From assembly GCA_037903475.1 (NCBI GenBank), contig JBAJFG010000039.1, positions 1,348,415-1,412,414 of the forward strand: a stretch of 64,000 nucleotides of DNA. Reading direction: 5' to 3'. Below the pieces are notes generated by a model that ran no database searches, was not told the origin of the DNA, and worked only from the letters and a program-made list of their open reading frames with translations. This DNA comes from Ancylostoma caninum (lineage: Eukaryota > Nematoda > Chromadorea > Rhabditida > Ancylostomatidae). The position numbers and the translations under genes are program-made. Below are positions 24,453 through 36,400 of this stretch, piece after piece (the stretch's first letter is position 1; each line of letters opens with the position of its first letter).

Positions 24453-27400
24453 CTCTGATCACATTGTTAACGGTGGCTCCGCTGCTTGTTCACTCACTGA
24501 AGTGCTACAAAGGCATGGGTGGGAGCGTTCTGGAAGAGGTGTCAGAGGAAGGAACCACTAGCAAAGGGGAAGTAAGTGATGACTTTACTTGAACCAGTCC
24601 GGCTGTCCGGCTGGACTTCTAGACTTATTCTAGTGTTTGCTACGCTCGTATTGAATCACCTCATATTTAGATCTATGCAAATTTTTGACCTATCAATTTT
24701 CTCAATGACAAAGCAAAGTTAAATGCAGCTCCGCATTCTATTCGCATTCTATTCCTTGATATGCCATGGACCCAATACACAGCATAAACCTGCATGATTG
24801 TGCACCGGCGCACCATCATCACAACGGTGGGACGCTTCCCCCATTTTTTGGTGCTGGCACACCCCTTCCACGGGTGTGCACTCGTATCGACCTTATGTCA
24901 TGATAGGGGCAGTAGATTTCCAGAAACACTGCCTAAGTATTGTAGAAAGAACGAGAGTTCTTGTTGCTGGAGCTGTACAATTCCTGCTACCGATGAGACC
25001 ACACAATGACTCACTTTGGACGAACTCTCACGAGCGGACGCAGACAGTATAGCGATCATCATAAAATGTTCGAGCGAGAACCGCGGATAAATCGCGGACG
25101 AGTGGAAGTCAACGTATGAAAGGTCGGCCCTCTCGATATTTTTCGGCCTTTACTTTGAACCGTGCAGAAGAAGAGCATGGGTTTGCGTTCATACCTCCTC
25201 GCAGCGCGGCAGCAATTTCATGTACGACGCAATGGATCGCACGAGCACATAAGTAAGCTACTCTATTTGCCCACTCATTTACTGCGCCTGACGATCCGCC
25301 CAGTGTCGGCACGGTTCGAGCATTTATTTTGTTTTGCCTGGGAGTAGAGCCGTTAAGATTCAGGATCTCATTCATGTTTCTTATAGGGCAATTTATACTG
25401 GATGCGTGCGACTGACGCGCGTGCGTCTATATGATGAGGAATAGGGCCCAATCGCATAGCAGTCGCATCGCAGTTGCAGCCCAGACGCACGCGTTTACGG
25501 CCTCGCGACGGCCGCGCGTTCTTTTCATTGAGGATGTACATGCCGTGTTGACCGGTCTTCATCTAAAATCCCTTATAAATGGATGCGTGCGACTGATGCG
25601 CGACTGACGCACGCAGCTAGTATAAATTGACCTTATGGCTGGATATTTCTCTAATACTTTCACTCTTAAACTACATTCATGGTTCATCGGAGTCCGATCC
25701 GGTCGGATAACAAATGATATGTATCGATCGTCGGATAACGAAGATCAATACGTATCTTTTGTTATCCGACCGGATCGGACTCCGATGCGCTATGAATATA
25801 GTTTTATTTCTCCGTCTCCGAAGGGAACTCTGCAATTCACAGTTGGGTATGCTCGAGATTAGAAAACGCTTGATATATTAGGTCTCTCGAACAAATCTTT
25901 TTCGAGAGAGACCCCTGCTTGCTCATTCCTAACCTATTGTCTCGTTGTATTTTTTTTTGTTAGGGATGAGCACACATGTGAATGTTTTGAAACTGCAGGC
26001 ACATGTTTTTAAGTGCAAAAATTAAATAGAAATAGATTATACCAGCCCCAACGACACGGTCATGCGAAGACTAAGGAAGCCGACTTCAGCCATTCCAAGA
26101 AGACGATTCACAACAATTTCCAGGAAAGTGAATACTTTGCAGATTCCTCAAGTAACCACGATGTCATGAACACAAGCGTTTTACCTATGTTAGGACTTTT
26201 GCAACGTAGCGTTTCGTAGCATTTTTCCATAAGAGTCGCACATGTACATAACTCACGCACTCACTCACAGAATTTTACCTAATAGATTAACTCCTAGTGT
26301 TGTCAATCTGAAATTAAAGCTATACGAGAATAGTCTATATCAGATGCATGCGTTCATCACGCTTACGACTACTATACGATAAGAGTTAGGCTAGACTCTT
26401 CTCTGACGCAGTCTGCACGGGATCAGACGCACGCGTTAGCGGCATTGCGACCGTTGGCCACAGTCGTTCGGTAATCTCATTTATGGTACACATATCGACC
26501 GGTTCTCATGGGAATATCCTCAATGTTGGCACCCCTCACAATCGATACGCACCGGCGCCGCAGTCGCAAACATTGGCGGCCGCCGATCGCCAATGTTGGC
26601 GACCAATCGATACGCACCGACGTCACAGTCGCCAACATTGGCGGCTGCCGATGTTGGCGATCGCCAGTCGCCGGCGACGGCGGCAGCCGCCGCCGCTCCG
26701 CCCACAATCCATGCGCATCGGCCTCACAGTCGCCGGCGACGGCGACGCGAGGTGCTACAGTCCTCGAGGACTATAGCGGCAGTGTGAGAGAGAACTAAGG
26801 CAAAGCAGATATACAGCAATCAAAAGATCATCGACATCTGGTGCCAACTCGTGCCATGCGCTGTATTCACAGTTCGTCGTTGAACGGTAACATCGACAGA
26901 TCAGTATATGATTTGAGGTCTCGGAAAGAATCATCTACAGTGATACAACTCACAATTGCCACGTCCAAAAATACCTCGGCAAACCTGAACCTCGGCATGT
27001 TGTAAATTATTCCGCGCAGTTTTGTTGGACGACACGAGGTTGTTGTAAATCTTTATCAAACTTCAGGCTGCGTTTCGGGGAGATCGTCTTCTTCAGAGCC
27101 TGAGAGATCAATATCGAGCAGTCTACTCTGTCAAACGCCTCTTCAACTTTACATGAAGCCTTGACCACTCTCGTAATAGCATGCCAGCTGGAATAAAATG
27201 TAATACCGTACCTACACCACGATCCACAGAGGGAGAATGGTGGACACGACCTCTACAGTGTCGGCTAGAGTGCTACTGAAGACCCATCACAGATCAAAAG
27301 CGAATTTGCAGATAGGGTGCCAGTTCCCGTGTGATAGAAATTCAATCCTTTTTGGGGCTTATTTCAGGAGTCTTCGTGTTTATCCAAAGTGCTTCTAGAG

Positions 27401-30400
27401 TGCTGCGGGCGGATATTTGTGACTAGTAGGCCAGGATCGTAACCTTTATTTCAAAATCGTCTCCATCGTGATAGTTTGCTGATGTGGATATTTAGAATAT
27501 AACTTCAAGATCTTAAAGTTGGGCGAAGGAGAAAACAACAGGGAATCCTAATCTGCAGTAAGGAAAGAAGTGCGGCGTCACGAGTACTAGAAGTTGTGGC
27601 GCAAATCCGGTCCTAAAATCTGTGCCTAGAAGACTAACCTGTGTGTCACGACAAAATATAAGCACAGTCATGCATCTTGTGTTGGCACTGTTCCAGGCTG
27701 TTCGGTGCCTCTAGTGCATCGAAGGTGTTGGAAAACTCCAGCTAATATCTGTGAACATCCGTTAAAACTCCACATTGATCATGAACATGATTCAAATTGA
27801 TTTCCATTAAATCAGTACACAACGCGGTTACAGCAAGAAAAATTAACTATTTAGCCAAAGTTCATGTGCCAGTTTGAGCCGAGAAATCCTTGTTTTTTCG
27901 ATGAACCTGACGAGTACAGCATCTTCAGATACGACCCTCATGTATGTATATTTTCCTGATTTTCTGGATATTCTACGATGTCCATAATAAATTATCTGCT
28001 ACAGTTCGCAAATAACTGCTGGACATTAGAACGGGCCGTTTGCTTCTGTGCTGAGGACTTTTGCAATGGTAACTACACCTTGATAATGGTGAGTAGTTTT
28101 GGAGGACGGTTGAGTGGAAAGTTAATGGAATGAATAAAAGGCTAGAATGATATGCGTAGCTGAAAAAAAACTCCTCTATGACAGTATGGGTTCCTAACCA
28201 ATAATTGAAACACTGCATTTCTCACCAACAAAAGAGCAAAGTCTTTGGATCACCGTCGAAGGAACATGATGATATGACAAGGTCGGAGCGCAAGTGAAGG
28301 AAGACAGATATGAGTAGACATCGGATAACCTGAGACGTGTCTCAGCTCACCATCACTTCCGCTCAGGCATGCGCGGAACTAGAATTTTAAATCTCGTAAA
28401 ACGTAAAAAGGAAAATGGAAGTCAAAAAATGGGCGGAAAACGGAAAGCGTTGAACGAAGACGGAAAATTTTGCCCAAGCATGGGTTTGTGACCAAAAGTC
28501 ATCTTCGACATTAGATTTTCTAGGTATCATCTTCACGAGAAAAAGTGATGATTCTTTCAAGTAACTAGGTAACTTCAAGTCTACTGATGGTGCCTACTTC
28601 AAGATCCTAGAATACAGGTGGATCGAGGAGTATTCACCCTTCACCTAGTTACGAGAGATTATCAGAGTTATGTAATCGGTGAGCATATTTCTCGCTGTAC
28701 TTAGACGAGAATCTGTGAAATGCGAAAATTTCGATTTCTTTGCTGTACTTTGGAGCAGACCTCTGCAAAAGACAAAACGTCAACTATGATGGCTATTTTG
28801 TTGGAGTCTGAGGAGGATCACGTTATTCACAAAAGATCCCGTTGGAGCGATTTAGCGATGGAGAAAGGAGTAGAAGAACAGCGTGTGGGGAACGTGAAAC
28901 ACAAGCAGCTCAAACATTGCGCGAGACGTCAGGCGCCAAACGAACCGGTGTGGAGCTGGAGATTATCGTCCGATTAAAGCAGTGACAATTACGATGTACA
29001 TAGTCTTACGCTTTTGTCAGGTTGAAAGAATGCCTACATTTTGCGTCGCTTCGCAAGAATGCTTGGTGCTCTTCACAGTTTCGTGGAAATTTTATATTAG
29101 CCCTCCCCACATCTCTGCGGAACCTTGTTTTTCTTTTTTTTTTTGAGAACTTCGAGGAGAGCGAAGCACTTGTATGGTATACTTTAAACAATAATGAAGA
29201 CCACCAATATCGCGACGAGACGTTTACACTGCAGATGGGACAAAAAGTCAGACAGAATAATCCGAATTTCGTGAATGGCGTTTGGCCTCAATTTCGGCGC
29301 CATTGTTGTGCACTCATGTATATTGCTCATCGGAACACATGAACCCACTTCATGATAGGGAAATAGGAGGAAATCAACAATCCCTCTCCCTCCACAATTT
29401 CCGGCATTTTCCGTTTTCCGTGCCGGTTACGGTTACCGTTACACTACGAAACGGATGCGACATTCATAATCAGCGCCTGAAAACAACCCCTCCAAACAAA
29501 ATTCAGGAGGATTGTACGGAATTCCATAATTCCAGTATACCTGCCGTGACCTCGCAAAAATGAAGCCATTGCACAAAGCAGATGCGATATTAGTGTTCAA
29601 CACTTCAAACAACCCTTCTAGGTGAAGTTGGGCAAGTTTCTTCGCTTCAGAGTTTTGTGGCAGAACTAGCCGGATGCTGTCAAAATAACAGCAGGAGGTT
29701 GAAAGTATTCAATACAAGTACTTTATTTGGTTTCTGTAGAAAGTGAGGAAAAGCTGTAACAAGCATCACAAATAGCCCCAGTAGCGGACGGGGGGGGGCC
29801 TCCCCTCCCAAGAATTAGTCGCCAAATTTTCGAAATTACGTAATAATAGAAACACTAAAAATCCTAATTTCAATTTTAGACAATTGATAATGAACCAGGA
29901 TCGGCGTCAGCAGGGCTCCCAAGCGTCTTTTCGTGCTCGCTTTGCTCGCGTTGATTTCGTGTGACACCAATGCTTCGGACGTTCCACATTCATCAACACT
30001 TACGTTTTTTTGCACCTTCCCACTTTATTTATTTATTTATTTGTTTACTACATAAGATATAACCTATGCAATCGTACTATACGAACCAAGCAACTCAACG
30101 GATTGATACATTGATTGAGGAGTTTTTTGAAAGTGTTGTAGCCAGAGGGGATTTGATGATTTCTGCAAAATTTCTCGAATTTCGGAACAGTTCTATGCAC
30201 AAAAAATAGCTGCTACAATTATGCCTGGCTCTCCTGAGCAGAAATTCCATGGTTCCTCCACGGGTACTTGATGCTCCGAGTGAAAAGAGATTTTCAGGTA
30301 ACAAACCGCATTTTCCGTGGATAATTTTATGGAGTAAAAGTAGGTCATTGACCTTCCTACGAAACGAGAGTGTTCTCAGACCGAAATTCATATTCCTTTT

Positions 30401-33400
30401 ATGGCTAGGAGGAATACTATCATAAAGGAAGCCAACGGAACTAATCATGAGTTTTCTAGTGAATGTGTTTTGGACCTTTCCGAGGGTATGGTTGCTTTTA
30501 CGGCTGTGAGGATTGAAGACTGGAGTTCTATATTCAAGAATAGGCCGTACAGAGTTTTCATAGGCTTTAAGTAAAACTGAGCAATCTTCAGTAGTAGGAC
30601 CTCTAAAGATGTTGTGCACTACCTTCATCGCTTTACTACCCACTCTATCACAATGCCTGTCAAAGCTGAGGTTTTTTGTAGGTCCATCACTTCCTCTACT
30701 TTACTCATGATGGATATTGCGCGGACCCAAATGAAGTGCCTTAGTTGTTTCCCCTAGAAAGTGGTGATTCTCTATCCTCCGCCAACTGATGAACGAAATT
30801 AATAGTTTCTTGCAAGGAAACGGCATCCTCATTAGAATTAATAGGGCGACAAATTTCCAGATCCTCTGCAAAAGCGCAAAAGGATACACCACGTTGGGAG
30901 AGTTCTAATAATAGATCGTAGGTGTATGTATCGTACAACATGGGAGAAAGTACCCCTCCCTGAAGAACACCGCTACGGACTAGCCTCGGTTCGAATAAGA
31001 TGCGTTGACATGGAATATCCTATCGGATAGGAAGAAACTGAGCCAGAACACTATTCGAGGATGTATGCCAATCAGATTAAGTTTATGCAGAAGCTTCGAA
31101 TGTGAGACTCTATCAAATGCTTTGGCAAAATCGAAATAAATCATGTCAACATCTTTGCCGTCATCCAAGAAGGAAGTCCAGTCATTAAGTGACTAGATCA
31201 TAGCAGTTACCGTGGATTTTCCTTCGTGAAAACCGTGCTGGTGGGATAAAATAATGGACTGGGACCTAAGATGAGCAACTATTCTCTTTTCACTATCTTT
31301 TCAAAAAGTCTTGCAAATATAGATGTTATGCTAATGGGCCTATAATTAGAGACCAATGTCAGCGGCGGCTTTTTTGGAATGGGTGTGACATGGGAGTGTT
31401 TCCATTAATTAGGCACTTCAGCCCTCATGAAGCTAAGATTAAAAATATATTCAAGAGGATCTATTGGAGCCCACGCACTCCTCCCCTGTCCATGAGCCAT
31501 CTCCTCAGCGTGATCTTCACTCCTGGATGCCGTTACTTCCTCGACCGTCAATGAACCCTTGCCTCTACATCTTCCCCAATAGAGGTGCTGGAGCACAAAC
31601 AACCCAGCAGTAGAAGCGTCGTTTGACATCTTCTACTTTACAAAACGCCGGCGCACCTCACACGCCGACGTACCACGGTTGACCCATTTCTCAGCATCTC
31701 CACTACACTCTGCGCAACTATCACACCACAGCAGACCCGTCTGGTGAGAGCTTCCCCAGTACTGAATGTATTCTTACACAGCTGTGGATCTTTTCTAACA
31801 CTCTCGCGTTAATTTCTTCTCACCCTCGCAATTTCTGGTCTATCTGTCTCCTCTTTTTCTCTCTAAAACAAACCCCCCCCCAATGTCGGACCTTGGAGAG
31901 GACGCAGCGGAGGCCCCACTTTTTTCTCACGTCCCCTCCCCCCTCCCGCTTTCCTCACGCCCAATTTATGCGTCCGACACTGCCACCACATGTTGCTTTT
32001 TAAACGACTTGATAAACACTCACCAAAAAAACCACCGAGGCTCATTCATTTGCATTGTGATGTAAAAACACTGGGTCCTACCAGCGAAAAAAAGTGGACC
32101 GAACACCTGGCAGTAAAAATGAAAATTTGCACAATTTTCATGCATACATTGACACGCTGAACATAATATAATAATATCGTGATATAATTGAACCAGTCTG
32201 GTCTTCCTGCTAACGCCGGACTTCCACACTCTTCTGATGCTCGCTTCGCTCGCATTACTTTATTTCTTTTTCATCCGGACAGACTCACAGCCACGCCATT
32301 TTTTGCTATAATGCGTGCCCCATCCCTTCCATTGTTTTCCCTCATGTAAAACCTGACTCATCGAATGAGATTAACTGCTTCCTCAGGGTAATTTTATCTC
32401 TCGCCCAACTGAAATAGTTATTTGTAACTATACGACCCAACCTGGGATGATTACAGAAAATGGTTTGCCATTTTTTGTCTTTTATAACTGGTCACATGAT
32501 GGGTGTGTTCATAAACAAATGAGAAATGAAAAACGCGGAAGGGGACATGAGATGGAGGGAACCACACGGATTCCATACTACTCACTGCTAAGCTCTGACA
32601 TTCAGTGTTTTACGATCGATGTTAAGCACCAGCGAACCGATCGAGCAAAGATTGACCCAACTCATGACATTTTCTCAGTAGTGAACACATGTGCACCCCT
32701 AATCCGTAGATAGTCACATTTTCAGGCATTTCTCCACTTTTAAACGCCGGTGTACCCTAATCACACCGTTGCACCCGACTCTAAGCATTTCCCCACTTTT
32801 GGAGACCGGCGCACTCCTACAGCAACAGTCGACCCGCTGTAGAGCATTTCCTTCGGTCTAGGCCACGCCCCCGAATTTCGTTTGCAAACACAAACACACA
32901 CGTACAGTGTATGCTCGTTATTATAAGTCATGATTTCTTCGGTGGATTCTGTTATCTTGTGCACCCGCACATAGGATGTTAATTAATATTATCCATGATA
33001 TGTCATGTCTTCATGTACATCAGTGCAGCAGTGGCGGACGCGTGGGCGACGCGGAGCAGGAGTGGAAAAAAAGGTGGGGTCTCCGCCGTTTTGAGGACCC
33101 AGATGGAAAACAAAATTGACAAAAATATTAATTACAATAATAAAAAATTGATAAGAATTATATTAAAAATAATATTAAAAATAAATAAAAGCAAACCAAT
33201 ACAAGATTTTTATATGTATTGTAACGTAATTTAAAAAATTTGCCGACCCATTCTCGGGAGTAGGGCGCCCCCCCCCCTCCGCGTCCGTCACTGCAGGGCA
33301 GCAAAATATGAAAACCTTGGTTTGTTCGTGGACCAGAAATCAAGTCAGAAGAAGGAAGACATCTTAATGGCAACAGATCACTACTCGATTCACGCTTGCA

Positions 33401-36400
33401 GGAGCGCTGGGAGAATACTCCACACGACAACGAGACGATGCGTGAATGTGTAGAAGCTCATATCAAAAAGTGTGAGTATCTATTAAATGCAATTCGAGGT
33501 TTACTTACTACTCTGATGTTCATTGACGATACATTTGGCGAGGTTTGTTTGGCAACCTCGCAGACGAGCTTGCCAACTACATATGCAAACAAAGCCCGTC
33601 AAATGTATTGCCAAACAAGAAGTCATGTATTGTCATGCAAACCTGGTCAAATGTATCGCCACGCCAAACTTGTCAAATGTATCGCCAGACGAACACCAAT
33701 TTTATTGTCAAACAAAAGGGTTATCAACCGCGCAGAAATTTCGATATCATCAGGAATCGTGCATGATACCAATCTTAGGAGTCCGCTGCCTTACCAGCTG
33801 AGCAATACGGATCGGCACCGCTGATGGTAAAGCCTCCAACTAAAATTGAAATGAACGCCTTATCACGACACCCGTAAAATGTATTGTCATGCAAACCTCG
33901 TCAAATGTATCGCCAACAGATTCTCTTTCCTTTTATATCGCCAAAAACCCGTAAAATGTATCGTCAACAGATTCTCCTGCCAAATGTATCGCCAAACAGG
34001 CTCTTCACTCATTCTCCCGTAAATCATATTGTCAAGCAAGATTTTTTCCCGTAGAATGTATTGCCAAACACATTCTCTCGCCAAATGTGTCGCCAATGAA
34101 AATCAGAGTATGTACAACGTTTCAGTGATGGACAAACAGCCGGTTTACAAGCCAGGGAGCAAATCACCTATAGCAATGGACGGTTTTGAAGATGATGAAC
34201 CAACAGTACAGTTGCTATCGGCGTTTTGTTTTATTTTATTTATGCGTTGCAAGAACGCGCTGCACATCAGAATTGACCAATACAATTAAATGTGGGCAAG
34301 CAGTACAGAAAAATACTGAGTTTGAACAATAAACACCAGGGCCCGTGGTAAACCCTCTTTAGCCGAGATCTGCTGAAGAAGTGGTCAGGCGAGCATCATC
34401 CTCAGATGAGAAGTATCAGATGATCGTTCAGTTATGATCGATTGATGTGATAACCAAGCAAATCGTTAACTGCCCTTCATTTTTCATTTCGTAGCCTTCT
34501 CGTTTACTAATGCTATCATTTATCTTCTTTACCAGTGTTCGATGAGCGCTTCTGTGTTAGTATTTATACCAGTGAGCTTTCGGCGCTTAGCGCCTTTCTC
34601 AGACCGAGTACGATGAACAGAGGAGCAGATGCATCATACATCATACATCATACATCATACATATATATATATATATAATATATATATCATATATATATTA
34701 TATATATGGTATATATATATGATATATATATCATATATAATAATAATATATATACATATGATATATATATTATTAATATTATAATTATTATTATTATTAA
34801 TTATTATTATTATTACATATTTTATTATTTTATATGATATATATATGTATATATGTATATATGATATATATACATCTGCTCCTCTGTCCATCGTACTCGG
34901 TCTGAGGAAGGTGCTAAGCGCCGAAAGCTCACTGGTATAAATACTAACACAGAAGCGCTCATCGAACACTGGTAAAGAAGATAAATCTACATGAGGCTTC
35001 ACGACAGCACAATATTGAAACAATGCTATCATTGCTTATACATAATAACGAGCTTACATACTCAATGAAACGAAATTCAGAGGGAGCGGCCTAGAGTGGA
35101 GAAAATGCTCTACAACGGGTCTTCTTGTTGCCCAAAGTGTGGAAAAATCGTGAGACGAGTCCTACGATATGATAAATGTGCCGGCGTCATGAAGTGAGAG
35201 AACTCCGGGGAACGGGCCCAACCGTGCGATAAAGGTGTGCCAGCGTTCGGTAGTAGGGAAACTTCTGGAAACGGGTACAACCGTGTGATAAAGGCGCGCC
35301 GGCGTCCAGCAGTGGAGAAGCGCCAAAGGGTGGGTCCAGCAGTGTGATGAAGATGCGCCGGCGTACAAAACCGAAAACCATACATAGAGGTAGAGGTCCA
35401 TTACTGCGATTGGGATACTTCTAGGCGCAGGAGCCGTGAAATATCAAGTTGGCCTCATGGCAGGAGAGCGATGATGACCGTTTGGGTGGAGCATGCATGG
35501 ATTTCCTAAATCCGCACATGTGACGCTACGGCCTTCTACAATCCTTTTTAATTCCAGTCGTCTCTGAAGCAAGCACCTCATGGTCTTTTTATATACTCAA
35601 GCAGACCGTTATCAAACTAAAGATCGCAAATGCTGGAAAACATGAACCATTACGTGCAGTCGTCAACACTGTTTCGTTCACATGCTTCTGATGTACGGCT
35701 ACTATGACCAGCTGAGGGGTATGGCATCACATAATTATGCGGCAGCGGCCATGGTGGATCCACGATCATAAGAGGGATGTGTTGAGCTAAATGTGACGTA
35801 TTGCTCTCGCTGGTTTGAAGAACTTCTGTACTCCTATATTTTTTTATTTATTTGACTGAGAGGGTTTTACTACGGGCCCAACACTGAAAGGCAGTGTCTC
35901 ACCCATGTTGAGTATCGAGATATCCACAGATTCAGATGCAGTTCGAGACACTGATTCCAACGATGTGCTTGAAGTCAGAAAATATTCTCAAAAAGCCTTA
36001 CTTTTAAGGCAAGATTAGGTACAGGAGCGGACGAGTTTCCTTGCTAGGAAATCAGCAAAAGCGGAGCTGAGAAGCTGAAATTGCACATCAAAATAAACTT
36101 CTCAGCAGCAGCTATTATCAAACAAACAAACATTCCCGTGTTGAAAAACTATGCCGCACCCTCAGCAAGCTCTTGCTGCGGAATGAACCCTCTTGTCCAC
36201 TGGCCGAGAATTTCGAAATTCTCGGCAAAAGAAACCCGTGACCTATGGGTTTTCCGACGTTTCTACGAAACTTAAAGCACATCTTTGTGCTCAGCAGCTC
36301 GCGTATGTTCGACTGAGTTAAGAATCTCGAATGCGGCAGATGAGCTGAGACACGTCCTTTGAAATAAAATTTGATGAACATGCTTAAGGTAGACAGTGGA

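Noticed and set aside
34655..35032. 125-codon minus frame rich in Ile and Tyr
   Set aside because: Translation of the TATATA core of an inverted repeat.
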